Source of the DNA: Brochothrix campestris FSL F6-1037
GTDB lineage: Bacteria > Bacillota > Bacilli > Lactobacillales > Listeriaceae
Length of the DNA stretch: 64,000 nucleotides
Assembly: GCF_000525915.1 (NCBI RefSeq)
Contig: NZ_AODH01000009.1
Span: 1 to 64,000 of the forward strand
Reading direction: 5' to 3'
Shown: positions 8,778 to 18,136 of the stretch, one piece after another
Layout of the letters: each line of letters starts with the position of its first letter
How positions within the stretch are numbered: the stretch's first letter is position 1
Notes under the pieces: model-generated
What the model was told of the DNA's origin: nothing
Seen by the model: the letters and a program-made list of their open reading frames with translations, nothing else
The model's database searches: none
Made by a program: the position numbers and the translations under genes

Positions 8778-9140
8778 ATGAGTCTTATACTAATCATCAT
8801 TTTACTCGTTCTCGCAATCGTATCACTCGTTCTTTCTTTTATGAAAAAAAGCGATACTGCTGCCTTAGAAAAAGAAGTTGACGAACGTTCTGTTCATCTT
8901 TTAAAAGAAAACAGTGCATTACGTGAACGTATTAATCGGATTGAAGATGTTTTACAGATTGATTCATCACAGTCGAACCATAACTTTGCTACCGAACAAA
9001 TCAATCTTAACGAGTTATTAAAACAAGAAATCACAGTGCTATACACAACTGGCCTCACGCCAGAAAACATCGCCATCAAAACAGCTACACCGCTTGATAA
9101 AGTCGAAAAAATCATTCATGATTATGTTCAAAATGTATAA
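8778..9140 (+). CDS. Small membrane-anchored coiled-coil protein (SwrB/DUF6115-like layout)
   Basis: A protein of 120 residues. Residues 1-22 are a single membrane segment, 30-60 a charged heptad-like region (EKEVDERSVHLLKENSALR) and the C terminus a helix-turn-helix-like stretch (TTGLTPENIAIKTATPLDKV). This order recalls SwrB and DUF6115 proteins, but I do not recognise a specific family member. ATG at 8778 was chosen because AGAGGTG precedes it; an upstream GTG at 8754 is possible. The next gene starts 15 bp later, so both are probably one transcript. Confidence 0.7.
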   Translation: MSLILIIILLVLAIVSLVLSFMKKSDTAALEKEVDERSVHLLKENSALRERINRIEDVLQIDSSQSNHNFATEQINLNELLKQEITVLYTTGLTPENIAIKTATPLDKVEKIIHDYVQNV

Positions 9141-9155
9141 CCAAGGAGGACAAAT

Positions 9156-9671
9156 ATGTCTAGAGAAGCCTATCGCTGGTTAGGAATCGGTTTTCTGATT
9201 GCAGCCATCCTTGTTCTATCGTTTAAGTTGTTTGGCACTGACTCAGAAGCAACCTCAAAAAAAGCAGTGAAGGTTGCTGAAACCACCACTTCAACTACCC
9301 CCTCAAACGAACAAGCTGACTGGAAAAAGAAATACGAGGATTTATTGGCTGAAACTGAAACAGCTAAATTAGCAAGTGAACAAGCAGCTGAAGAAAAGGC
9401 TGCCAAAAAGACCGAAACAGCTGCTAATGCTAAGAAAAAAAGTGATTCTAACAAAAACAAAGACAGTGTATCTATTTCAATCGGCGAAGGCGAACCTGCC
9501 TCCGACGTTGCTAAAAAGCTGGCTGAGTACGATATGATTAGCGATGCTGATTATTTCACTGAGTTTATGCGTAATAACGGTTATGAAAAATTCATCCGTA
9601 ACGGCACTTACACGATCAAAAAAACAATGAACCTTGATGATATTGCTAAAACAATTACCGGTCAAAACTAA
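9156..9671 (+). CDS. Membrane protein with a MltG/YceG-like N-domain fold
   Basis: A 171-residue protein. Residues 8-26 form one membrane segment and about 30-105 a Lys/Ala/Glu-rich linker. The C-terminal 65 residues (SISIGEGEPASDVAKKL, then the aspartate-rich DMISDADYF and GTYTIKKTMNLDDIAKTI) resemble the LysM-like domain that precedes the lytic transglycosylase domain of MltG, without the catalytic part. It may bind peptidoglycan or a cell-wall partner. ATG at 9156 has AAGGAGG six bases upstream. Confidence 0.75.
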   Translation: MSREAYRWLGIGFLIAAILVLSFKLFGTDSEATSKKAVKVAETTTSTTPSNEQADWKKKYEDLLAETETAKLASEQAAEEKAAKKTETAANAKKKSDSNKNKDSVSISIGEGEPASDVAKKLAEYDMISDADYFTEFMRNNGYEKFIRNGTYTIKKTMNLDDIAKTITGQN

Positions 9672-9715
9672 AAAAAAGCACTGAGCCACACAACTTGTGT
9701 GGTTCAGTGCTTTTT
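9670..9715. terminator. Bidirectional terminator
   Basis: GCACTGAGCCACAC pairs with GTGTGGTTCAGTGC around AACTT, with A-rich and T-rich flanks. It serves the plus-strand gene pair and the convergent PBP gene. Confidence 0.9.
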
Positions 9716-11848
9716 CTAGTTGTCTTCTTTTGTTATTTTCAAGGCATTGTCAGTCCCATCAGCCTTTTTAGCCCGCTCTTTTTGCAGGTTAAAGTAGGCA
9801 TCAAACACACCTTTAGCAATAATCATGTTTAAATGGTTCTCATTGTCGCCCGTGTATGCCCAAGGCACAGCTACTGATACAGCGATTTCTGGATCATCAT
9901 ATGGTGCATAACCAACAAAGGTTGTGTTCCAAACAGCCGGAGCTGCAATACCAGATGTGTAATCCCAGTCAGGTCCAGCATAAAATGATTCTGCTGTTCC
10001 TGTTTTACCAGCCACCTTGTAGTCCAAGCCGGCAAAGTAGGATGCACCTGTTCCGCCAGTTGTTCCACCAGCTGTGTTATTCATTACCTCGTAAAAACCT
10101 TTTTGCACTTGTTCGAAGTAGTTTTTTGGCAAGTCAATCTTATTTAAAATTCGTGCGTTTGCCTGCGTTTGTAACGCACCAACTTCATCATCTTCATTGG
10201 TAGCATCACGCACTTGCCCAAGAATATGTGGTGCAATTCGATACCCATTATTAGCAATCGTCGACACATATTGATTTAATTGTAACGGTGTATAACCATC
10301 ATACTGGCCATACGATAAATCGAGGTATTTACCTGGTTCTGTCTCGGTTCCAATAATACCGGTTGCTTCACCTGGTAAATCAATCCCCGTTGTCGTACCT
10401 AATCCAAACTCCGCATAGACTTTGCGCAGTTTATCAAACGCTGTCGTTGGAATATCGAGCGATCCATCTTTGACATAGGTTGCGCCTGCAATATCGAGCG
10501 CTGTTTTCATCATATAAACGTTGGATGATTGACGCAAGGCTGAAATATCATTCATTGCGATTGACCCTGTCCGGTTAAACCATGAACTTTTTTTCTCAGT
10601 CCCTTTTAACTCAATCGGCTCATCGATTTCAGTATAGCCTGGTTCTTTACCATATGTGTAACCGGCCATCACTGTTGCACCTTTGATAGCCGAACCCATA
10701 ACATAAGATGATGTAAAGGTTCCGAGTGAGTCATCTTCAAACTTGCCTTTTTTATATTGTTGACCGGCAAGTGTTAAAATTTCACCTGTTTTCGGATTGG
10801 TAATAACGACATAGGCCCGATCTAAAAAAACTGAACCAGCTGTTGTTTTCCCCATTCGAAGAGTATCTTTAATGATTTTATCTGTTTTTGCTTGCAAGTC
10901 AGCATCAATCGTTAAGACGACATCGCTCCCTTTTTTACCAGCATAATCTTCAATCGTTGAAATAACATTGCCAGACGAATCAGTCTCACTGCTATATTCT
11001 GCTTTGGCTCCTCTTAACAACGCTTCATATTGTTGTTCAACATAACTTTGACCCACTCGGTCATTACGAGCGTAACCAAGCGCCAAATAACTTTGTAGAC
11101 TCTCATCAGGCAAACCTTGTTTCTCACTTGTAACCGACCCTAAAATCGAGCGTAAGGTTGTATCACTGCGGTATGACCGCACCCAATCTTTCGCGGTGTC
11201 TACTCCTGGTAGCTCACTTAAGTTTTCACTTACTTTAGCAATTTCAATATCGGTAACATCTTTACTTTTAACGTTGACTGGTGTCAAAGCATAGCCCGCA
11301 TTAAATTGACGGTAAATAAAGGCGATATTTTTATCTTCGGTTGTCAATTCAGCCAACTGTGGTTTCGTAACACTCTCAACCTGTTTCGCATAATACTCTG
11401 CGTTTCCGATTTTTTCAGCTTCTTTATCAGTGATTTTCGTGTTTGCTTTCGCTTCTTTCGGATGTTTTATAATCCAGTAATCAATCAAATCACGTTCGGT
11501 AATATTATCGGTATCAACCGTAATCATCGTTGATAATTTTTTAGCAGTCGCAATCATTTCCGCCGTTTTGGTTGTTGATGAACGTGTATACGTAATGGTA
11601 TTTTCAGGTTTATTGGCGACTAATTTCTTGAAATTACGATCGTATATTTCACCACGCGGGACATTTTTCGTTACGGTTGTGCTATTCGTTTGTTCCACTT
11701 CATTTTTATAATCTTCACCATAGACAATCTGTAAAAAACCTAACCGTAAGATTAGGATTGCAAACAAGGTGAACACAATAAAGAATAAAATATTTAATCG
11801 TATAGGAATATGCACCTTACGCTTACTCCGGCTTTTTTTACCATTCAC
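9716..11848 (-). CDS. Class B penicillin-binding protein (PBP2/PbpA type)
   Basis: A transpeptidase of about 710 residues that crosslinks peptidoglycan. It has a basic cytoplasmic tail, one membrane anchor (NILFFIVFTLFAILILRLGF) and a PBP dimerisation domain with VPRGEIYDRNFKKL. The transpeptidase motifs follow in order: SxxK as SAIK near 385, SxN as SSN in RQSSNVYMM near 440, and KTG in AGKTGTAES near 620. The likeliest start is GTG at 11848, ten bases after GGAAGG; TTG at 11857 has no spacing. Division or elongation role is not decided by sequence alone, although PBP2-type proteins usually serve rod elongation. Confidence 0.92.
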   Translation of the reverse strand: MNGKKSRSKRKVHIPIRLNILFFIVFTLFAILILRLGFLQIVYGEDYKNEVEQTNSTTVTKNVPRGEIYDRNFKKLVANKPENTITYTRSSTTKTAEMIATAKKLSTMITVDTDNITERDLIDYWIIKHPKEAKANTKITDKEAEKIGNAEYYAKQVESVTKPQLAELTTEDKNIAFIYRQFNAGYALTPVNVKSKDVTDIEIAKVSENLSELPGVDTAKDWVRSYRSDTTLRSILGSVTSEKQGLPDESLQSYLALGYARNDRVGQSYVEQQYEALLRGAKAEYSSETDSSGNVISTIEDYAGKKGSDVVLTIDADLQAKTDKIIKDTLRMGKTTAGSVFLDRAYVVITNPKTGEILTLAGQQYKKGKFEDDSLGTFTSSYVMGSAIKGATVMAGYTYGKEPGYTEIDEPIELKGTEKKSSWFNRTGSIAMNDISALRQSSNVYMMKTALDIAGATYVKDGSLDIPTTAFDKLRKVYAEFGLGTTTGIDLPGEATGIIGTETEPGKYLDLSYGQYDGYTPLQLNQYVSTIANNGYRIAPHILGQVRDATNEDDEVGALQTQANARILNKIDLPKNYFEQVQKGFYEVMNNTAGGTTGGTGASYFAGLDYKVAGKTGTAESFYAGPDWDYTSGIAAPAVWNTTFVGYAPYDDPEIAVSVAVPWAYTGDNENHLNMIIAKGVFDAYFNLQKERAKKADGTDNALKITKEDN

Positions 11849-11960
11849 ATCAAACAATCCTTCCGTTAAAAAAGTACTTCCTTAATTTTAGTACAAATCC
11901 GATAATAATGCTAGACACAAGGGGTGTTTCTCACAATTATTCTTTTTAAACAGGAGTTTT

Positions 11961-11989
11961 TTGCAATTAGCGACTATCTTCGATATGAT
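11961..11989 (+). promoter_or_regulatory. Promoter of the DUF1189 gene
   Basis: TTGCAA, a 17-bp spacer and TATGAT on the plus strand, about 70 bp before the start at 12057. Confidence 0.65.
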
Positions 11990-12056
11990 AAACAGTAAGT
12001 AGCGTACCTCAATGTGCGCAAATCATATATTTTAAGGATAGGTGGTCACAACACAC

Positions 12057-12827
12057 ATGAAACTGTTCACACGCTTTATTAAAAGTATTTACTCACCCGA
12101 TGACATTGCCTCTTATCGCACCGTCAAAACCGGTGGCTTCATCGCACAAATCATTTTAATTGCCTGTCTCGCCTTTATTCCGACGGCGTACTTAGTAGCG
12201 ACACAGTCCACTGCTCTCTTAGCTGATGTCACTGATGTCGTGAAAAATGATTTCCCCGATTTCACCATCAAAGATGGCACCTTACAGGCAACGAGTGACA
12301 AAACCATTATGAAATCGTTAAATCAAGGTGTTCTTGGCTTTGCCACTTCTGATGACAACGCTGAATCCAGTTTATCGCAACTTACTCCTGTCACACAAAT
12401 TGGTGTTGGCTTTTTCAAAGAAGGACTTGTCGTTGAGTATTTTGGAACCTCTCAAACGATTCCCTATTCAATGATCAACTTGGAAAGCAAGGCTGACTTA
12501 GTTAAGATGCTCGACTCGACAAAAGAGTCTGCCACCTATGTTCTCACAATGATTTTCATCTTCATGTTCGTGTTATTACTCGTGATGACAACGATTAAAG
12601 TCTTCTTTTACGGCTTGTTTGCCTTCTTGCTTGGAAAATCTGGTCGTAAAAACATCACCTATTTGGCAGCTGTAAAAATTTCAGCTTTCAGTTGGAGCTT
12701 GATGACGGTTTTCACCTTCATTACTGATATAGCATCTATTTCAATCTCCTACTTATCGGAGTTCAACATCCTGATTACCATTGTGATTATGTTCCTTGCT
12801 GTAAAACGCATCCCAATGGAGAAATAA
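12057..12827 (+). CDS. DUF1189-family integral membrane protein
   Basis: A protein of about 256 residues. One membrane segment lies near residues 29-48, an extracellular region of about 100 residues follows (DITDVVKN-type start, FPDFTIKDGTL), and three or four membrane segments lie at the C terminus (LTMIFIFMFVLLLVMTTIKVFF). This matches the DUF1189 arrangement next to aspS in Listeria; function is unknown. ATG at 12057 is preferred because AGGTGG lies 11 bases upstream, although GTG at 12042 is in frame. Its 3' UTR contains the tandem repeat array. Confidence 0.8.
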   Translation: MKLFTRFIKSIYSPDDIASYRTVKTGGFIAQIILIACLAFIPTAYLVATQSTALLADVTDVVKNDFPDFTIKDGTLQATSDKTIMKSLNQGVLGFATSDDNAESSLSQLTPVTQIGVGFFKEGLVVEYFGTSQTIPYSMINLESKADLVKMLDSTKESATYVLTMIFIFMFVLLLVMTTIKVFFYGLFAFLLGKSGRKNITYLAAVKISAFSWSLMTVFTFITDIASISISYLSEFNILITIVIMFLAVKRIPMEK

Positions 12828-13331
12828 AAGCGATATCTGCTCGTTCAACAGCGTATAAATTGGAAAGATCGTGCTTGCGATTATTTACCATCGCAAGAAG
12901 CGAGCTTGAAATTTACTAGCTGTTAGCTGATTGAGCTAGACTAATAAAAGCGATATCTGCTCGTTCAACAGCGTATAAATTGGAAAGGTCGTGCTTGCGA
13001 TTATTTACCATGCAAGAAGCGAGCTTGAAATTTACTAGCTGTTAGCTGATTGAGCTAGACTAATAAAAGCGATAGCTAACCGGTAGAAGCAAACAGCTTG
13101 GAAGAAAAATGTGAGCGATTATTTACCGTCGCAATCATTTTTCTGAAAGATGAAAGCTTCTGGTTGATTGAGCTAGACTAATAAAAGCGATATCTGCTCG
13201 TTCAACTTCGAAGATATTGGAATGGAAAAGCGTAGCGACTATTTACCGTCGCTGCTTTTTTAATGAAATATCACAGAAGTTAGCTGATTGAGCTAGACTA
13301 ATAAAAGCGATAGCTAACCGATAAAAACAAA
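12825..13331 (+). repeat. Tandem array of about 119-bp structured repeats
   Basis: Four complete units start at 12825, 12945, 13064 and 13182, and a truncated fifth at 13302 (periods 120, 119, 118, 120). Each starts TAAAAGCGATA and ends TTGAGCTAGACTAA. The centre of each has the hairpin GCGAY-TATTTACC-RTCGC. The flanking arms differ between units but stay complementary: CTTGCGAT/ATCGCAAG in unit 1, AAAAATG/TCATTTTT in unit 3, AAAAGC/GCTTTT in unit 4. An outer stem does the same (AGAAGC/GCTTCT in unit 3, GAAGATATT-type arm with AAATATC in unit 4). No ORF spans it. It occupies the DUF1189 3' UTR up to the terminator. Confidence 0.9.
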
Positions 13332-13370
13332 AAAGTCCGTTGTGCAAATCAAATGCACAGCGGACTTTTT
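13329..13370. terminator. Bidirectional terminator between the array and aspS
   Basis: AAAAAGTCCG...TGTGCA pairs with TGCACA...CGGACTTTTT around AATCAAA, with A and T runs on both sides. It ends both the DUF1189/array transcript and the convergent hisS-aspS transcript. Confidence 0.9.
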
Positions 13371-13371
13371 A

Positions 13372-15144
13372 TTATTCTGCTTTTTCTGTAATATCTAGCT
13401 GCAACTCAGCCAATTGTTTCGCACTTACAGCTGAAGGAGCCTGTGTCATCGGATCACTTGCACGACCTGTTTTCGGGAAGGCAATCGTATCACGAATGTT
13501 ATCACGACCTGTCAATAACATCACCACGCGGTCAAGTCCTAAGGCAATCCCACCGTGAGGCGGTGTACCGTATTCAAAGGCATCCATCAAGAAACCAAAT
13601 TGAGCACGGGCTTCTTCTTCAGTAAAACCAAGCGCTTTGAACATTTTTGCTTGGATGGCACTGTCATAAATACGCAACGATCCTCCACCAAGTTCATAAC
13701 CATTTAAAACGACATCATAGGCTTGCGCATAAACAGCTTCTGGTTTTGTATCAAGCAATGCCACATCTTCTTCGTTTGGCATTGTAAACGGATGATGCGC
13801 TGCTACAAAACGGTTTTCTTCTTCATCGTATTCAAACAATGGCCAGTTCACAACCCAAAGGAAGGCTAACTCATCTTCGTTAATTAAGTTCATTTCTTTC
13901 GCGACTTTGCCACGTAATGCGCCTAATGATGCAGCTACAACACTTGCTTTATCAGCGACAAAGACAAACATATCACCTACATGACCGTCTAGTTTAGCAA
14001 TTAACTCCGCTTGTTTCGTAGCATCGAAGAATTTAGCGATTGGTCCTTTTAATTCCCCTTCTTCTACTTTTACCCAAGCAAGACCTTTAGAGCCATAAAT
14101 CTTCACAAATTCACCCATCGCATCGATTTGTTTACGTGAATATGCTGCGCCACCACCGACAATGTTAATCGCCTTAACTTGGCCGCCCATTTCAATCGCT
14201 TGTGTGAACACTTTAAAGTCACTCTCTGCCACAACATCAGCCACATCGACCAATTCTAACCCAAAACGAACATCTGGTTTGTCGCTGCCGTAACGCGCCA
14301 TTGCTTCATCGTATTCCATGCGCGGAAACGGTGTCGGGATATCGATCCCTTTAGCTTCTTTAACGACTGCTTTTAACAACGATTCTGTCATTGTTTGAAT
14401 TTCTTCAGCACTTTGGAAACTTGTCTCAATATCAATTTGAGTAAACTCAGGTTGACGATCACCACGTAAATCTTCGTCACGGAAACAACGGACAATTTGG
14501 TAATACTTATCGAAACCAGCAGCCATTAACAATTGTTTGTTCAATTGCGGTGACTGTGGCAACGCATAAAAATGACCAGGATGTACACGGCTTGGTACAA
14601 GATAATCACGTGCCCCTTCTGGTGTTGATTTATTCAACATCGGTGTTTCGATGTCTAAGAAGCCTAAATCATCTAACGTATTACGCACTGCGCGCTTAAT
14701 ATCATGACGTTTACGAATAATATTTGACATTTCCGGACGACGCAAGTCCAAGTAACGGTATTTTAAACGGAGGTCATCACTGACATCAACGCCATCTTCA
14801 ATGTAAAAAGGTGGTGTTTTAGCTGCATTCAACACTTCGATTGATGAAGCCAACACTTCAACCGCACCGGTTTTAATCTTCGTATTCACTTGCGCTGCGG
14901 CGCGTTCAACGACCTTACCTTTGATGGTAATGACATATTCACCACGCACATTTTCAGCAATCGCTAACGCTTCTTTTGATTCGTCAGGATTAAAGACGAT
15001 TTGAACAGCACCCTCACGGTCACGTAAATCGATAAAAATTAAGCCACCTAAATCACGACGTTTTTGTACCCAACCACTTAAAGTGACTTCTTGACCAACA
15101 AAGTCAGTTGTTACTAATCCGCAATACGTTGTACGTTTATCCAT
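13372..15144 (-). CDS. aspS: Aspartyl-tRNA synthetase
   Basis: A 590-residue class II synthetase that charges tRNA-Asp. An N-terminal OB-fold anticodon-binding domain ([15 protein letters not shown] near 20) is followed by motif 2 ([18 protein letters not shown] near 216), the bacterial GAD insertion domain (about 290-420) and motif 3 ([16 protein letters not shown] near 531). It follows hisS with stop and start codons overlapping (TAATG), so translation is coupled, and it shares the T-box upstream of hisS. Confidence 0.96.
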   Translation of the reverse strand: MDKRTTYCGLVTTDFVGQEVTLSGWVQKRRDLGGLIFIDLRDREGAVQIVFNPDESKEALAIAENVRGEYVITIKGKVVERAAAQVNTKIKTGAVEVLASSIEVLNAAKTPPFYIEDGVDVSDDLRLKYRYLDLRRPEMSNIIRKRHDIKRAVRNTLDDLGFLDIETPMLNKSTPEGARDYLVPSRVHPGHFYALPQSPQLNKQLLMAAGFDKYYQIVRCFRDEDLRGDRQPEFTQIDIETSFQSAEEIQTMTESLLKAVVKEAKGIDIPTPFPRMEYDEAMARYGSDKPDVRFGLELVDVADVVAESDFKVFTQAIEMGGQVKAINIVGGGAAYSRKQIDAMGEFVKIYGSKGLAWVKVEEGELKGPIAKFFDATKQAELIAKLDGHVGDMFVFVADKASVVAASLGALRGKVAKEMNLINEDELAFLWVVNWPLFEYDEEENRFVAAHHPFTMPNEEDVALLDTKPEAVYAQAYDVVLNGYELGGGSLRIYDSAIQAKMFKALGFTEEEARAQFGFLMDAFEYGTPPHGGIALGLDRVVMLLTGRDNIRDTIAFPKTGRASDPMTQAPSAVSAKQLAELQLDITEKAE

Positions 15145-16430
15145 TAGTTTGTCTCTCCTTCAGCTTGTTTGCTTTGTAATGTTGCAATGAAATCAGTCAT
15201 TGCCACTTTCTCTTGCGTCCCGGTAGTCATGTCTTTGATATTGATTAAGCCTTCTGCTAATTCCTCTTCACCAACAACGACAACAAAACGGGCATTTTCA
15301 CGGTCAGCTGTTTTAAATTGACCTTTAACTTTTTTCGATAAGTAATCACGTTCCGCTGTAAAGCCGGCTTGACGTGCGGCCATCGTTAATTTCAGTGTCA
15401 CCGGTGATACCGCTTCGCCAACACCTACAACGAAAACATCGAGTGTATTTTCAAAAGGCAAGACAATCTCTTCGGCTGCAAGTGCGGCCAGTAAACGTTC
15501 AATACTTAAGGCAAAGCCAACACCTGGTGAGGCTGGCCCACCTAGTTCTTCAACTAAACCATTATAACGCCCACCCCCACAAAGGGTTGTAATCGCGCCA
15601 AAACCTTTTGCCTCACTCATGATTTCAAAGGTTGAGTGGTTGTAGTAATCCAATCCTCGTACCATCGTTGGATCTTCGATATAGGCAATCTCCAACGCAT
15701 CTAAATGACATTTAACCGCTGTGTAATAAGCCAATGATTCTTCATTTAAGAATGAAATAATCGATGGTGCAGATGCGATTAACGGATGTGCGTGATCGAC
15801 TTTACAGTCTAAAATACGCAGTGGATTTTTTTCTAAACGTGTTTGACAATCCGAACAAAATTCATGAATCGTCGGTTTAAAGTGGGCAATCATCGCTTCA
15901 CGGTGTGCGAGACGACTGTCTTTATCACCCAGTGAATTAATCACCAATTTCACTTCTTTCAAGCCTAATTCTTGATAGATGGATAAGGCAAGTGCCATGA
16001 TTTCAGCATCGATGGCTGGATCCTGAACACCAATTGCCTCAGCACCTAATTGTACGAACTGACGTTGACGTCCTTTTTGCGGACGCTCATAGCGAAACAT
16101 TGGCCCACAATAAAACAATTTTGCTGGTTGATTCACCTGTCCGAACAATTTATGTTCAACATAGGCACGCGCAACTGAGGCTGTTCCTTCAGGACGTAAC
16201 GTCATTGAACGGTCTTTGCGGTCTTTAAAGGTATACATTTCCTTAGTGACGATATCGGTTGTATCACCGACTCCTTTTTGAAACAGCTCAGTGTGTTCAA
16301 AAATAGGTGTGCGGATTTCACTGTAACGCGCACGTTTAAAGAGTTGTTGTGCCACCTGTTCGATGTACTGCCATTTTTCACTTTCTCCTGGCATAATGTC
16401 AACTGTTCCACGTGGTATTTGAATTTTCAT
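15144..16430 (-). CDS. hisS: Histidyl-tRNA synthetase
   Basis: A 428-residue class II synthetase that charges tRNA-His. It begins [12 protein letters not shown], typical of HisRS. Motif 2 is [18 protein letters not shown] near 113, the HisA motif is [13 protein letters not shown] near 258, and the C-terminal anticodon-binding domain follows from about 330. ATG at 16430 has AGGAGG ten bases upstream, directly after the T-box terminator. Confidence 0.96.
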   Translation of the reverse strand: MKIQIPRGTVDIMPGESEKWQYIEQVAQQLFKRARYSEIRTPIFEHTELFQKGVGDTTDIVTKEMYTFKDRKDRSMTLRPEGTASVARAYVEHKLFGQVNQPAKLFYCGPMFRYERPQKGRQRQFVQLGAEAIGVQDPAIDAEIMALALSIYQELGLKEVKLVINSLGDKDSRLAHREAMIAHFKPTIHEFCSDCQTRLEKNPLRILDCKVDHAHPLIASAPSIISFLNEESLAYYTAVKCHLDALEIAYIEDPTMVRGLDYYNHSTFEIMSEAKGFGAITTLCGGGRYNGLVEELGGPASPGVGFALSIERLLAALAAEEIVLPFENTLDVFVVGVGEAVSPVTLKLTMAARQAGFTAERDYLSKKVKGQFKTADRENARFVVVVGEEELAEGLINIKDMTTGTQEKVAMTDFIATLQSKQAEGETN

Positions 16431-16439
16431 CGGTCAATG

Positions 16440-16735
16440 ACCTCCTTTATAATTTTAAGTACAAAAAAAGAAAACAAACGTCACCCTGCTCTAACGAACA
16501 AGGGACGAGTGTTTTCTTATCACCCGTGGTACCACCCTAATTGAAAACACACTGTGTTTTCCACTCTCAGTTAACGCCTGATAACGTTTCACTCTACTGG
16601 CAAGCGTTCGAATGAAAACCTCCTAAGTGTCTTTCAAACAGGGTTTGGTGAAAAACCTTACAGCCACGGGTTTTTCTCTCTGAAACCAAACGATCTCTTT
16701 TACTTTTCTTAATCAACGGTATCTCTATGTTTAAT
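16440..16735 (-). ncRNA. T-box leader of hisS-aspS
   Basis: On the minus strand the T-box sequence AGGGTGGTACCACG (16538-16525) is followed by a terminator stem (CGTCCCT with AGGGTGACG, closed by GAAAACA/TGTTTTC) and seven T ending near 16466. Upstream are an AGAGAG motif near 16682 and the candidate specifier region GACAC (16631-16627), which holds overlapping GAC (Asp) and CAC (His) codons. Uncharged tRNA should promote readthrough into hisS-aspS. The antiterminator bulge reads TGGT; its last base could pair with A73 or wobble with G73 but not with C73, which favours tRNA-Asp. Confidence 0.9.
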
Positions 16736-16741
16736 ATATTT

Positions 16742-16770
16742 ATCCTATGATAAATTAAGAAATAAGTCAA
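16742..16770 (-). promoter_or_regulatory. Promoter of the T-box-hisS-aspS transcript
   Basis: Minus-strand TTGACT (16770-16765), a 17-bp spacer and TAGGAT (16747-16742), just upstream of T-box stem I. The remaining 50 bp to the bkdB stop hold no convincing terminator. Confidence 0.6.
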
Positions 16771-16822
16771 TAGAACGATTCCGTTTTTTGAGACTTTTTC
16801 AGTAAAAGACGCTTTTTATTAA

Positions 16823-18112
16823 TTAATAGACGTTCGTCGTTAACGGATCAATTGTTTCGACGCTCGTTTTTATCTCCTGTAAAAAACGTCCCGCAACGAG
16901 GCCATCTAACACACGATGATCAATTGAGAGGCAGAGGTTCACCATGTCCCGAATCGCAATCATGCCATCTTTCACTACCGGCCGTTTAACGATTGACTCC
17001 ACTTGTAAAATCGCGGCCTGTGGATGATTGATGATGCCCATCGACTGGACTGAACCGAATGATCCCGTCGAGTTAACCGTGAACGTCCCACCAGTCATTT
17101 CGTTAGCACTGAGCTTACCTGTCCGTACTTTTTGCGCCAACGTATTAATCTGTTTACCGATGCCTTTCACACTCAACTCATCTGCCTGTTGAATTACAGG
17201 TACGAACAAGGCGTCATCCGTTGCTACCGCAATCGATAAGTTAATCGCTTGGCGTTGGATAATCGCTTCATCAGTCCACGTACTGTTTAACTCAGGGTAT
17301 TTTTTCAACGCCTGTGCCACCGCCTTCACAAAGAAAGCAAAATAACTAAGACTAAATCCTTCTTTGGCTTTGAACTCATCTTTGAGGCGATTACGTGCCA
17401 CAACGAGCGCAGTAGCATCGACTTCGACCATCACCCACGCATGAGGAATTTGCTGGACGCTTTCAACCATGTGTTTAGCAATGGCCTTACGAACGGGTGT
17501 TAACGGCACTGTTTTATCGCCTGATAATATCGCTGCCGTATGAACTTGCGTCGGTGGTGGCGTCGGCGCAACACGTGGTGCAACGGTTGCTTCAGCTCCA
17601 CTTGCTGGTGCCACTTCCTTCTGAGGTGGTGCTGTCAATACGTCCTTGCGGGTAATTCGGCCGCCCTTACCAGTACCGCTTAAGTGGCTTAAATCGAGAC
17701 CACGTTCATGTGCGAGACGGCGTACAACTGGTGAATAACGGCCACGCTCTAACGGATTTATTTTAGCAACGTTCGGTTGTTTTTCTGCAACGTTCGGTTG
17801 TTTTTCTGCAACGTTCGGTTGTTTTTCTGCAACGTTCGGTTGTTTTTCCATCATTGCATTGTTGCTTGTTGGTGCGGTCTCAATCGTACAAATTACCTCG
17901 TTGATAGGCACTGCCACGTCGATAGCGGCCACTAAGTCTTTAATGACGCCTGTAAATGACGAGGGTATTTCGGCTGTCACTTTATCGGTAATCACTTCTG
18001 CAATCGGATCATACTCATTGACTTGGTCACCCGGTTGTACGAGCCAGGCCGTTAATGTACCTTCGGTAACACTCTCACCTAATTGAGGCATTGTGATGTT
18101 TTCAATTGCCAT
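16823..18112 (-). CDS. bkdB: Branched-chain 2-oxo acid dehydrogenase E2 (dihydrolipoyl acyltransferase)
   Basis: A 429-residue E2 component. The N-terminal lipoyl domain carries the lipoylated Lys in EVITDKVTAEIPS near 44. A peripheral-subunit-binding domain (YSPVVRRLAHERGLDLSHLSGTGKGGRI split around 127-155) and a C-terminal catalytic domain with the active-site SIDHRVLDG near 398 follow. The linker after the lipoyl domain has a four-fold EKQPNVA repeat encoded by perfect 21-bp units. It transfers branched acyl groups to CoA in the BCKDH complex. It is the last gene of the bcd-bkdB operon. Confidence 0.94.
   Translation of the reverse strand: MAIENITMPQLGESVTEGTLTAWLVQPGDQVNEYDPIAEVITDKVTAEIPSSFTGVIKDLVAAIDVAVPINEVICTIETAPTSNNAMMEKQPNVAEKQPNVAEKQPNVAEKQPNVAKINPLERGRYSPVVRRLAHERGLDLSHLSGTGKGGRITRKDVLTAPPQKEVAPASGAEATVAPRVAPTPPPTQVHTAAILSGDKTVPLTPVRKAIAKHMVESVQQIPHAWVMVEVDATALVVARNRLKDEFKAKEGFSLSYFAFFVKAVAQALKKYPELNSTWTDEAIIQRQAINLSIAVATDDALFVPVIQQADELSVKGIGKQINTLAQKVRTGKLSANEMTGGTFTVNSTGSFGSVQSMGIINHPQAAILQVESIVKRPVVKDGMIAIRDMVNLCLSIDHRVLDGLVAGRFLQEIKTSVETIDPLTTNVY
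17766..17849 (-). repeat. 21-bp tandem repeat inside bkdB
   Basis: Four copies of a 21-bp unit (plus strand GCAACGTTCGGTTGTTTTTC plus T) encode four EKQPNVA heptapeptides in the E2 linker. The unit length keeps the frame whatever the copy number, so changes would only alter linker length. Confidence 0.92.
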
Positions 18113-18136
18113 GTTTTCACTCCCCTATGTTTATCA

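Noticed and set aside
12825-13331. CRISPR-like array
   Set aside because: The period is about 119 bp and whole units are similar; there are no short repeats separated by unique spacers and no cas genes.
16770-16822. Terminator after bkdB
   Set aside because: Candidate arms around GTCTTTT and AAAAAGTC do not pair properly; readthrough or a weak structure is possible but cannot be supported.
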